Assembly (NCBI RefSeq): GCF_022398325.1
Contig: NZ_JAKEVD010000005.1
Span: 81,161-145,160, forward strand
DNA from: Shewanella sp. Isolate13
GTDB taxonomy: Bacteria > Pseudomonadota > Gammaproteobacteria > Enterobacterales > Shewanellaceae
Direction: 5' to 3'
Length of the DNA: 64,000 nt
Shown one piece after another: positions 40,552-51,092 of this stretch. Numbering within the stretch: the stretch's first letter is position 1; each line of letters opens with the position of its first letter. The translations under genes were made by a program, and so were the position numbers. The notes below the pieces were generated by a model that worked only from the letters and a program-made list of their open reading frames with translations, was not told where the DNA came from and did no database searches.

Positions 40552-42981
40552 TTAAGCTATCTTAGCTAATTGATTGATTGCAATTTGATTGCTTGGGTCA
40601 AGGGCCAGAACTTGGTTAAAGACCTCTCTAGCCGTTTGTATTTGTTCGATTTCATATAGAAATGAGCCCAACTTCAACCATATTAAGATGTCATTAGGAT
40701 ATTTATTTAGATAATCCATATAGGTGTTCAACGCGAGTTGATCTTGCCCTCGAAGCTTGAGCAAATGTGCATATTGAGGCAGGTACTCATCGCTTAAACT
40801 TACCAATTGCTGTAATGCAAGGGCTGCTAGCTCTAGCTGACCGAGTTTCAGTGACAGTACACTCACCTGTTTAAACTCGACTTCAGTAAATAGCTCAGAA
40901 CCTAACTCTAGCAATGTTGTGAGTGCCTGTTGAGGCTTGCCCTGTAGATCTAAACAGTAGGAATCAGCTAAGTGATACAAGCGTTTTGCTAGATCGCTTT
41001 CTACAGCCCGAGGCTTGAGTGTGCTAGCCATGAGCATGAGTCCTTGAAGGTTTTTCTTGATGACCAAAGTCATTATCTTATTAAACGCTTCCTCAAGGGA
41101 GTAGCCTGCTGCCAATTTTGACTGGTAACGCTGTTGATCGGTTAGCTGTAGTTGAAACTCATTCGCTAAAGGTTCTAATGCTAATACTTCTTTAGTAGAT
41201 AGTTCACGAGTTAAATTGTGCGTCCAGACGAGTGCTCGACCGGGCTGATTATCTTGTAGCCATTGTCGAATTAGAGGCTCCACATCGCTTTGTGGGTTTA
41301 ATTCGTCTAGGCGTGATAGGCAGCGTTGTTGTGCTTGCTTAAAGATCCCCTCAAGCTTTTTAGATACGCTGATAAACGCCTCATAGTAGTTAGCTGTCAT
41401 CTGTTCTACGTGGTCTTGAGACCACTGACTACTCTCTGTTGTAGAGAGAAACCGGCTAAATTCCAAGTAGCCGTAGAATTTAATGACTTTAGCGAGCTTA
41501 CCGTGGTGTTTATTGATCTTGTGTTCAATTTTATCTAATTGCTCAGCTTGGTTTCCCGCTCGATTGAGCTTTAGGGCAGAGTTGGCCAATTTTAATATCG
41601 CCTGGAGCGATAACACCGCCTCACTCATCTGATTTAGACAATATTGGTAGTGCTTTTTCAAATCATGGGTCTGGCTATCGACGAATGAAAATAGTGCTTG
41701 GTGGCTACAATTCGCTGCTTCAATAACGATTTTATCCAATGCTAGATGAGCCACATTGGCAATGACTGCGGCATTAGGTGATAGGTTGATGACTTTGCAC
41801 TGTGGCAGGGTCGACACCTGATAGGCTAAGGCTTTTTTGGCTTCAGTTAATTGGAAGATTGTCTCGGCTTTATCGCCACAATAGGTTTCAACCCAGTCAC
41901 CTATGTGCCCCATATTGGGACCTAGGTTAGCCTCTAGAGTTCCACTGGTGTGAGTATGCCCTGTTTTCGAATAGCAAAAATCTGCACCTGTTAGTAGGAC
42001 TTGAGTAAAACCTAGTTCCGCTGCAATCGTGATAGCGGCATTAGTCACCGTTGGGCCAACAGATTCAATATTGTGTTTGTCGTTAGTCTCATCCCATAGC
42101 AGGCGATTGCCAGTGAATAGGTGGCGTCCACGCCATTGAGAAAGAATTCTTGAACAGATGTGATAGGAGTGAATGAGCAGAGAGCTGTTATACAATGCCA
42201 TCATGTCGCTATTAACTTCTAAGCTTAGCTCTTGGGGATCGACAGAGACAATAATCTGCGGTGCTACTCCCTCTTTGGTTAATTTTGCTGCGACTCGCGA
42301 AACCGCAATAATAAAGAGCTTGTCTTTATTCTCCTTAATCCATGGCATATGCTCATCTAATGAGGGCCCGCCGGCGGTGACAATACAGGTTTTGCCCTGA
42401 TATCGTCCCTTTAGGATCGATGCCGGCATATGGTTTTCAGTTAAATTAAGCAGTTGTTGCTCTACGAAGATCTCTTGGTTAAAAGAGGTTTTATGTTCAC
42501 ATGTTGCTTGATTAACCACAGCCATGACGTCACTGCTCAGTTGGGCATATTCGGCTAAATGCTGGGCTCTTACACCGAGAGACTGGTGAACGACAAGCTT
42601 ATCTTTAATGATGTAAACGGGATTACTACGACTATTGAGTATTTCAGCAAGCTCGTCAATCGTACAAATAGAGACCTGTTGCTTTAATGGCTCAGGGATC
42701 TCTACATTGAGCAGCTCCAATACACTGTCTAGCTCAACAAATATAAATTGGCTGTTGGCAGGCAGGGATGACTCAAGAACGTAGTTAGCAAGTAGCCCAG
42801 AATCGATACCGATAATGACATGCAAGAGATTCTCTTTGGCAAACTCGATTTTAAATAACTTGTTGAAGTGAGTTTTCGAATCAATAGTTTCAAAGATTTG
42901 GCGATTGACACTAGGTAAGTAGTATTCATTAAACTGACTTATCGCAAAAGTATTAAAGGTATTTGGATTGGTGCTTTGCAT
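40552..42981 (-). CDS. maf: motility-associated glycosyltransferase Maf (DUF115) with TPR tail
   Basis: 809 residues. The central DUF115/Maf domain (about residues 185-410) has the nucleotide-binding-like motif CIVTAGGPSLDEHMPWI and the conserved VSVDPQE and TGADFCYSKTGHTHT. Maf proteins transfer nonulosonic acids to flagellin serine or threonine in the cytoplasm. The C-terminal part (about 660-800) has TPR-like repeats (LGQLELAALALQQLVSL, LRGQDQLALNTYMDYLNKYPNDILIWLKLG) that may hold flagellin. A sigma-54-type promoter lies at 43069-43083. Divergent from pseB, it is the likely acceptor-side enzyme for the sugar made by the neighbouring genes. Confidence 0.88.
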   Translation of the reverse strand: MQSTNPNTFNTFAISQFNEYYLPSVNRQIFETIDSKTHFNKLFKIEFAKENLLHVIIGIDSGLLANYVLESSLPANSQFIFVELDSVLELLNVEIPEPLKQQVSICTIDELAEILNSRSNPVYIIKDKLVVHQSLGVRAQHLAEYAQLSSDVMAVVNQATCEHKTSFNQEIFVEQQLLNLTENHMPASILKGRYQGKTCIVTAGGPSLDEHMPWIKENKDKLFIIAVSRVAAKLTKEGVAPQIIVSVDPQELSLEVNSDMMALYNSSLLIHSYHICSRILSQWRGRHLFTGNRLLWDETNDKHNIESVGPTVTNAAITIAAELGFTQVLLTGADFCYSKTGHTHTSGTLEANLGPNMGHIGDWVETYCGDKAETIFQLTEAKKALAYQVSTLPQCKVINLSPNAAVIANVAHLALDKIVIEAANCSHQALFSFVDSQTHDLKKHYQYCLNQMSEAVLSLQAILKLANSALKLNRAGNQAEQLDKIEHKINKHHGKLAKVIKFYGYLEFSRFLSTTESSQWSQDHVEQMTANYYEAFISVSKKLEGIFKQAQQRCLSRLDELNPQSDVEPLIRQWLQDNQPGRALVWTHNLTRELSTKEVLALEPLANEFQLQLTDQQRYQSKLAAGYSLEEAFNKIMTLVIKKNLQGLMLMASTLKPRAVESDLAKRLYHLADSYCLDLQGKPQQALTTLLELGSELFTEVEFKQVSVLSLKLGQLELAALALQQLVSLSDEYLPQYAHLLKLRGQDQLALNTYMDYLNKYPNDILIWLKLGSFLYEIEQIQTAREVFNQVLALDPSNQIAINQLAKIA

Positions 42982-43068
42982 TTTGTCCTCAGTGTTTTGA
43001 TCGCGGGTGCTTCGGAACTTGTTATTGCACGAGCATTACAGCTAGAAAGTCGGTATTCTTTTAAGAAA

Positions 43069-43083
43069 GCAATTTTAGTACCA
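43069..43083 (-). promoter_or_regulatory. sigma-54-type promoter for maf
   Basis: On the minus strand: TGGTAC-TAAAA-TTGC. GG and GC are ten bases apart as required, and only one position departs from TGGCAC-N5-TTGC. The start would be near 43057, about 75 bp before the maf ATG. Confidence 0.7.
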
Positions 43084-43136
43084 CCTTTGTTAAATAAATA
43101 GGAGCTAGCTCCTATGAGAATGCTTATTTAGTGGTA
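43079..43136. repeat. large imperfect palindrome between maf and pseB
   Basis: Perfect 18-bp core ATAGGAGCTAGCTCCTAT (43098-43115), then TAAATAA (43091-43097) with TTATTTA (43124-43130), then TACCAC (43079-43084) with GTGGTA (43131-43136). The outer left arm overlaps the -24 region of the maf promoter. It could be a cruciform, a regulator site or a mobile palindromic repeat. Confidence 0.75.
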
Positions 43137-43235
43137 TAAAGACGTTTTCTGGTCAATCGATGCTGTAGTATGTATGTTTTTCGGTAGTTTACAGCCGATT
43201 TTATCGATTAGAGCAGTAGTGAGTGTTTTATTTTG

Positions 43236-43250
43236 TGGCACACTTTTTGC
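43236..43250 (+). promoter_or_regulatory. sigma-54-type promoter for pseBC
   Basis: TGGCAC-ACTTT-TTGC: exact match to the -24/-12 consensus, with GG and GC ten bases apart. The start would be near 43262, about 64 bp before the pseB ATG. Confidence 0.85.
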
Positions 43251-43319
43251 CGCTAATAGTATTACAGATTAACCCAGTGATATTTTTTTGACAGCTTATA
43301 TTCTGAAGGGCGATGGTGA

Positions 43320-45472
<2,153 letters not shown>

Positions 45473-45490
45473 ATTGACCCTCTAAAATTG

Positions 45491-45521
45491 AAATAGCGGC
45501 AATAACGATTGGCCGCTATTT
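45491..45521. terminator. bidirectional hairpin terminator after pseC
   Basis: AAATAGCGGC (45491-45500) with GCCGCTATTT (45512-45521), perfect 10-bp arms, 11-nt loop, between convergent pseC and the cytidylyltransferase-like gene. The T-tract is short, so efficiency is uncertain. Confidence 0.65.
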
Positions 45522-45530
45522 TACACATGG

Positions 45531-46736
45531 CTATAGCAAGCTTGTTATGAGTTTCGCCAATTGTTCAAGGGTTAATTCATCGATTACAACATCTTGCGCT
45601 GTGGCTTGAGTTGCTCCGTTATTTAACCATTTAAATGCGATACTGTGGGAGGACGTACTGTGCTCTTTAGCATCGAAAAGCTCAATGGCAAGGCTGTTAT
45701 TCCCTGAAAGCACATGCTTTAATTGCTCGACTTGCTGCTGTAATAGCATCGGGAGCAGACAAAGCGTTAACTGTTTAGCGTCATGGGTTAATGCGCTTAA
45801 AAATGCCTGTTCATTACCATAGGTTTGGCAATTTTGTGAGCGTGTGGCTTGCAGTTCATCCGTTGTCAGCACATGAAGTTGAGTGCCTAAGCCGTAGTGT
45901 TCCTGTAACGCTGCACCTAGTTTTACACTCAGTTGATATAGGGCGTCATCAGCGGCTCGATAAGCACAATAAAGTGACACCGAAGGGTATTGCTGATCCG
46001 CTTTTTTCTGCTTCACATGACCATTTATCTGCCTTAGAGAGACCTCTTGTTTGAGAGTGTCTACTACCCATTTCAATGGCACGATGGGAGCAGAACTATT
46101 TTGTGCATACCAACGTTGATATATCTGTTGCATAAAACGGTAATCGGCATCGGTATCGACTGAAATCCTATGCTCTACGCCAGAGAAGTCGTCACTGTCT
46201 TGGATTAATAACGGAGTTAGGCAGTGACATCTTTGATTGGCGTAGCCGACATGTTCTTTTTCCATATCGCTTACGCTATTAACAAACAGATTATCCCAGC
46301 CTTGGCGTGTATAAAATGCCATTCCCTCATGTATTGAACGTACATCTGGCGCTAGAGAGATACTATCGGCTTGTGGATTTTGACGTAATTGGTTGACTGC
46401 ATGATCGATAAAACCGGGATCAATCAGTGGGCAATCCCCGCAAATATAGACCACTATATCGGCTTGATACTGCTCGACAACGGCATTAATTCGCCCCATT
46501 AAATCATTAACATCGCCGGAGTAAGCGAGGCATTGACTATTGTTATTAGCCCAGTTGATGAGTGGTTGGTTGAATTCATCTAAGGTGGTAGCCAGCACGA
46601 TATCCGTCAATGTCTGACAGTGCTCTAAGCGGTTTTGAATATGCTCAATGATTGGCTTCCCGGCAAGGGGCAGAAGGTGCTTACCCGGAAGGCGGCTTGA
46701 GTTTAGACGAGCACCGATAATTGCTATGACGTTCAT
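45531..46736 (-). CDS. cytidylyltransferase-like (SpsF family) protein with extra C-terminal domain
   Basis: 401 residues. The N-terminal part (about 1-230) is a CTP-transferase-type nucleotidyltransferase: IIGARLNSSRLPGKHLLPLAGKPIIEH with the R-x-P-G-K signature, and YICGDCPLIDPGFID with the metal-binding aspartates. It could activate the nonulosonic acid as its CMP form (the PseF role). About 170 C-terminal residues (from about 240; YPSVSLYCAYRAADDALYQLS onward) match nothing I know. It lies 3 bp after the GH57-like gene on the same strand and so is probably co-transcribed with it. Confidence 0.8.
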   Translation of the reverse strand: MNVIAIIGARLNSSRLPGKHLLPLAGKPIIEHIQNRLEHCQTLTDIVLATTLDEFNQPLINWANNNSQCLAYSGDVNDLMGRINAVVEQYQADIVVYICGDCPLIDPGFIDHAVNQLRQNPQADSISLAPDVRSIHEGMAFYTRQGWDNLFVNSVSDMEKEHVGYANQRCHCLTPLLIQDSDDFSGVEHRISVDTDADYRFMQQIYQRWYAQNSSAPIVPLKWVVDTLKQEVSLRQINGHVKQKKADQQYPSVSLYCAYRAADDALYQLSVKLGAALQEHYGLGTQLHVLTTDELQATRSQNCQTYGNEQAFLSALTHDAKQLTLCLLPMLLQQQVEQLKHVLSGNNSLAIELFDAKEHSTSSHSIAFKWLNNGATQATAQDVVIDELTLEQLAKLITSLL

Positions 46737-46739
46737 GTT

Positions 46740-48689
46740 TTAACTGATATCCGTTTTAAAGCATGGAGTGATTTGATAGCTAAAGTTCAACAGCTCGCCA
46801 TCCGCTTTGAGTGTTTCATCGGCCTCAGAGAGTGAAAACCAAGCACGATTTAAGTAACTATCATCAATCTTTTGGCTAGAAAGCATAGGCAGGGCGGCAC
46901 AAGACTGAGGCGACCAGCTGATCTTAAGGCCTAGGTCGTCGCAACCAGTGTAAAAAACACCTTCCGTTGCCCCTAAGGCACTATTGGCAGAAACAATTGA
47001 TGATACCGGCCTTCCATGGTTAAAGTCTTGCTCTGCATGATAGAGCTCCAACAATTTGCCACCATTGTGGCAGGCAAACCAATTGCGTTGTTTGCAGTTT
47101 AGTAGCGTAAGGTAGCCGAGCCTGATAGTCGCTTCGGGTCGATGTCGGTTTTCAAAATCGAAACCACACTCGACTTGCTCTTCTTCGAGTCTATACCACT
47201 TAGTCAGTTTACCCTGTGGCGTTGCTATCTCTGCACTGATGACTAGCCCTGTGCTGGTGTGAGTCACATTGAACTGGGTTCGACTTAAGTCCGTGACTCG
47301 GTCTCTCTCACTATAGCGCTCAATGACTAAATGGTTGGAATAAAAATCGGCAGCATAGCTGATATGATCAAAATACCCATGGGCAAGTGTACCGAGAATC
47401 GGCTTAAAATTGTGCCGAGCAAAAGCCAGTGACTTTATCGTCATGCCACGTTTACCATTAAGCACTAGCTTAAGTTGTGGGTGTTCAACAGTGAGTATAT
47501 TACGCTCGCTACAGTGAAACACTTGATAGTCGCTATTCGTTTTACAGCCAGCAGCTAACTCTGCTTTTGGAGCCGTTTGGTTTGCAGTTTTTGGCGTAAT
47601 GGGGTAACGACTCAGTAAGTCTTGGTAGCGATTATGAGTAAGGTGGGTGCGTAAATCACTGGCCCAGAGACGGCAAAGCTCTCTCCACTGCTGCTCACTG
47701 ACTTGTTCTAACCCCTTTAGCTGGGAATACTTCCTATAACAGAGGCTGTTAAGGCTGAGATCATTTCGTCCCGATAGTGCCCAGCGGGTAACGTTGTATT
47801 TTGCCTGTTTCTTTACCGAGATGGGGTGGGCAGGGGTCTGAACCTTAAGCGTGGTGCACTCTTGAGTCACAGCTAATAGCTGGCTTGGAGCGACCCAGCG
47901 GTATTTTTGTTGGGATTTAATCTGAGTAAATAACTGCTCAATACGATGCCATTCATCGACATCGAGTTTCGTTTCAGTTTTAAAACGCCCTGGTCGGTAA
48001 TTGAAGACTTCGGCATCGCTGCCATAGAGAGAGAAGGCTGTTGCGCCGTGGGTCGCCTTGGCTAGATATTCGAAGTACTCGGCTAGGGTCATTTCATCAT
48101 GGGCATAGCGCTGAAACTTTTGAAAAGCTACGGCATGGTTCCAGATCACTTTGATCGTCCGCCCTGAAGCTGCTACAAGTTGCTGCGGCTGATAGCGAGA
48201 TGATTTATCCCAGTCTGTATTGTGAGAAAAGGGATTATCCCATTCAACAACAACGGCATCAAAGCCGCAGTCAATATAGCAATCTAATAACCCCGCCGAT
48301 ACGGCTTGCTCATTGATGTAGGCAATCTTAGGTTGGTAGCTAACGAGGGCTTGGTAACTTTGTTGTCCAAGTGACAAGTTTTTACTATTCACTTCCCAAG
48401 GAAGCAGTGGCCCGATAATTTGGCTATCGCCGCTGGCGATAAGCTCACAACATCCCTTTGTCAGTAGAGATTTAAATTTTTCGATCCAGCTAGAGTCAAC
48501 AGCTTGAATACATTCGAGAGTATAAGCTGTGAGTTCAATACCTAAAGGGATATTATCGCGCTCAATCAAGTGCAGTAACGGCCAGTAACACAGATCGACT
48601 ACACGCTGATGTTCGCTGGTGTCGATAGAGGAAAACGCTAAGTTTAAATGGAAAATCGCGTAGACATTAGGGAGCTGGGTGTTGGCCAT
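46740..48689 (-). CDS. glycoside hydrolase family 57-like protein
   Basis: 649 residues, cytoplasmic, without signal peptide. The N-terminal (beta/alpha)-barrel text is GH57-like: IFHLNLAFSSID, a candidate nucleophile E127 in AYINEQAVSAG, and a later acidic SLYGSDAEVFNYRPGRF block. The C-terminal half (about 390-640) looks like a beta-sandwich (LKLVLNGKRGMTIKSLAFARHN, TIRLGYLTLLNCKQRNWF). GH57 enzymes act on alpha-glucans, but here it is joined to a sugar nucleotidyltransferase gene in a flagellin glycosylation region, so the substrate is unclear. A weak sigma-54-like site lies at 48798-48811. Confidence 0.7.
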   Translation of the reverse strand: MANTQLPNVYAIFHLNLAFSSIDTSEHQRVVDLCYWPLLHLIERDNIPLGIELTAYTLECIQAVDSSWIEKFKSLLTKGCCELIASGDSQIIGPLLPWEVNSKNLSLGQQSYQALVSYQPKIAYINEQAVSAGLLDCYIDCGFDAVVVEWDNPFSHNTDWDKSSRYQPQQLVAASGRTIKVIWNHAVAFQKFQRYAHDEMTLAEYFEYLAKATHGATAFSLYGSDAEVFNYRPGRFKTETKLDVDEWHRIEQLFTQIKSQQKYRWVAPSQLLAVTQECTTLKVQTPAHPISVKKQAKYNVTRWALSGRNDLSLNSLCYRKYSQLKGLEQVSEQQWRELCRLWASDLRTHLTHNRYQDLLSRYPITPKTANQTAPKAELAAGCKTNSDYQVFHCSERNILTVEHPQLKLVLNGKRGMTIKSLAFARHNFKPILGTLAHGYFDHISYAADFYSNHLVIERYSERDRVTDLSRTQFNVTHTSTGLVISAEIATPQGKLTKWYRLEEEQVECGFDFENRHRPEATIRLGYLTLLNCKQRNWFACHNGGKLLELYHAEQDFNHGRPVSSIVSANSALGATEGVFYTGCDDLGLKISWSPQSCAALPMLSSQKIDDSYLNRAWFSLSEADETLKADGELLNFSYQITPCFKTDIS

Positions 48690-48797
48690 AGGGACTCTTA
48701 GCGCAATAAAACTCTTTATTAACAGTAAACAGCTTTATCGCTGTCAGAGGCATTTTAGTTTAAGCATAAATGAGACGATTCTCAATCACTAGTCACG

Positions 48798-48811
48798 GCA
48801 ATTGTTTAACC
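48798..48811 (-). promoter_or_regulatory. weak sigma-54-like site upstream of the GH57-like gene
   Basis: On the minus strand: GG-TTAAACAATT-GC with a good TTGC -12 element but a poor -24 element (AGGTTA). The rest of the 48690-49038 gap holds no ORF; GTGACA-N17-TAAATA (48994-49022) is a possible promoter for pseG. Confidence 0.3.
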
Positions 48812-49038
48812 TAAGATCGTGAATCGCTGCAATAAATGAACTTGAATCTTAGCTTTTCGCTGCGGCTATTTTCGTGGGCTAACAAATTAGCACCGATAAG
48901 CTACCGTTTAGGCTACAAAAGTGTTAAAAATGCAGTTCATTACATGGAGGCTGGTAACTCACTCTATCGTGTAAGCTTTGCTTTATCTTGGTTGTGACAT
49001 TTCATTCTATAGCTACTAAATATGGGTACTAAAACAAT

Positions 49039-50025
49039 ATGACTATTCAGCATGTGATGTTTCGCTGTGATGCATCAATTCAAGTCGGAATGGGCCATAT
49101 CGTTCGCTGCATCTGCTTAGCTAATGCCTTTGTTGAGGCTGGTCATAGAGTTACCTTTGTGGTTAATAACGATGCTATTGCTATGCAGGCATTAGCGGGA
49201 CATGGCTTTGATGTGCAGTTGTTTGAGCACATTGATTATATGCAATGGTGCCGGCAAGTGATTAAGCAACAATGCCCCGATATCTTTATCGGCGATATTC
49301 GTGACGGTCTGCCTGTGCAGGCCATAGCGATGATGCGGCAAGCGAATATATTGACCGTGGCGATCGATGAACCGAGTGATTACCGCTTAGGTTGCGATTT
49401 ACTCTTTTATCCTCCGAGCCCGTTAGTGGAAGCGTTAAATTGGCAAGGCTTTAATGGCACTCGATATGTGGGCTGGGATTACTTACTGGTCAGAGGGGCG
49501 TTTTTTGAGCCATTTATAAAGCCCCGTAATCAAGCGCGCAAGGTATTGGTTATGATGGGGGGGACCGATCCTCAGCGTTTAACCTTGGCCGTTGTTGAGC
49601 GGTTACGTCAGTTGGACAGCGAACTTTCCCTGCATGTCGTTATAAAGCAGAGTCATCCAGATTATATATCTTTGAGCCGCCAACAGCAGTTGTCTAAGAA
49701 TTTAACCCTGTATTCCAATCTTGCGAATATGGCAGAGTTAATGCGGCAGATGGACTTTGCTGTTATCACGTTTGGTATGAGCGCATATGAGCTTGCGGTG
49801 CTAAATATTCCAGCTTGTCATATCTGTACTCAGCCCGATCACCATATCGCCAGCCAAAGTTTTGCCGAAAAACAGATCGCCAGAGCCATTGATATGACTG
49901 AGTTGGACAAAATTTGTTTATTTGAATCCGAACAATGCTCAATTCCCAATGGCATAGACAATATTATGAGTAAAATACTCTCCGCACGATTTTTGCCAGT
50001 CAATGATCCTTCCTTTAAAGGTTAA
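49039..50025 (+). CDS. pseG: UDP-2,4-diacetamido-2,4,6-trideoxy-altrose hydrolase PseG
   Basis: Removes UDP from the diacetamido sugar to give the free hexose for condensation. 328 residues, GT-B fold: FRCDASIQVGMGHIVRCICLANAF near the N-terminus is the PseG signature with the G-x-G-H histidine, and MMGGTDPQRLT and TFGMSAYELAVLNIP are conserved further on. Its ribosome site is poor. It heads a run of plus-strand genes to 56073 that appear to form one transcription unit. Confidence 0.92.
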   Translation: MTIQHVMFRCDASIQVGMGHIVRCICLANAFVEAGHRVTFVVNNDAIAMQALAGHGFDVQLFEHIDYMQWCRQVIKQQCPDIFIGDIRDGLPVQAIAMMRQANILTVAIDEPSDYRLGCDLLFYPPSPLVEALNWQGFNGTRYVGWDYLLVRGAFFEPFIKPRNQARKVLVMMGGTDPQRLTLAVVERLRQLDSELSLHVVIKQSHPDYISLSRQQQLSKNLTLYSNLANMAELMRQMDFAVITFGMSAYELAVLNIPACHICTQPDHHIASQSFAEKQIARAIDMTELDKICLFESEQCSIPNGIDNIMSKILSARFLPVNDPSFKG

Positions 50026-50136
50026 TGAAAAGATTGGCCTAGCTTCAACATCACTTTTGGTGTTTTTTATTCGTCAAAAATTTATCGGTATGCATTTTGC
50101 TTGTCACAGCGAAGAATGCGTAAAGGAGAAGTAAAC

Positions 50137-51057
50137 ATGGCTGGCACAAACAGCGATGCTCAACAGCACACTGGTAACGTCATCGACAATCGTCATGGTT
50201 TCAATGTCATCGATTGTGAAGAATGCGGTTTTAAGCATGTATCGCCAATGCCAACAGCACAGGAGTTGGAGCAGGTTTATCGGGAAGAGTATTACACTAA
50301 AGATAAGCCTTTGTTTTTAAGTCAAAGCAAAGAGGACGCGATCTGGTGGGAACGTGTTTTTGCCGACCGATTTGACACTTTTGAAGCACATCTCCCTGTG
50401 GGAAGTCGGCGTGTCTTTGATGTTGGCGCCGGTCCAGGCTTTTTCTTGCATCACGGTCAGCAACGAGGATGGGAGACTCAAGGTATTGAGCCCTCCAAAC
50501 AGGCGAGCGAGCATGCCAGAGAACTGGGACTCGATGTGGTGAGCGATTTTTTAAGTCCTGCCAGCGTAAAGCAATTTGAACCTTTTGATGTGGTTCATGC
50601 TTGTAACGTGCTAGAGCATATCCCTAACCCTATTGAGTTACTGGAGTGCATTCATTTATTAGTTAAGGATGGCGGACTGGTCTGTATCTCAGTTCCCAAT
50701 GATTACAATCCATTCCAAAAGACCGTCAGAGAGGTCGATGGGCTTGAGCCTTGGTGGTTAGCGCCTCCTCATCACCTTAATTATTTTGACGTCAACTCTC
50801 TGACTCAATTGTTGAATAACTCTGGGTTTGATGTCTTCTTGAAAGAGTCGAGCTTCCCAATAGATATGTTCTTGTTGATGGGGGATAACTACGTCGGTAA
50901 CGATGAGTTAGGCAGGGCTTGTCATAAGAAAAGAATGAAATTTGAAATGAGCATGATCGAGTCTGGTCAGAATGATCTGAAAAGGGCTTGGTATCAATCC
51001 ATGGCTGAAATCGGTGTCGGCAGAGAGATCTGCATTTACGCCCGTAAGCGCAGTTGA
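50137..51057 (+). CDS. SAM-dependent methyltransferase with N-terminal Cys pair
   Basis: 306 residues from ATG 50137, 8 nt after AAAGGAG; the frame extends further upstream from a TTG without family support. An N-terminal CxxC (DCEECGFKHVSPMPTAQELEQVYREEYY) precedes a class I methyltransferase core with motif I VFDVGAGPGFFL and CNVLEHIPNP. This layout is seen in sugar and sugar-nucleotide methyltransferases. In context it should methylate the flagellar glycan or its precursor. It follows pseG and overlaps none. Confidence 0.8.
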   Translation: MAGTNSDAQQHTGNVIDNRHGFNVIDCEECGFKHVSPMPTAQELEQVYREEYYTKDKPLFLSQSKEDAIWWERVFADRFDTFEAHLPVGSRRVFDVGAGPGFFLHHGQQRGWETQGIEPSKQASEHARELGLDVVSDFLSPASVKQFEPFDVVHACNVLEHIPNPIELLECIHLLVKDGGLVCISVPNDYNPFQKTVREVDGLEPWWLAPPHHLNYFDVNSLTQLLNNSGFDVFLKESSFPIDMFLLMGDNYVGNDELGRACHKKRMKFEMSMIESGQNDLKRAWYQSMAEIGVGREICIYARKRS

Positions 51058-51092
51058 TAATGCAAAATGAAGCCGCTTCAATAGGAATTAAC

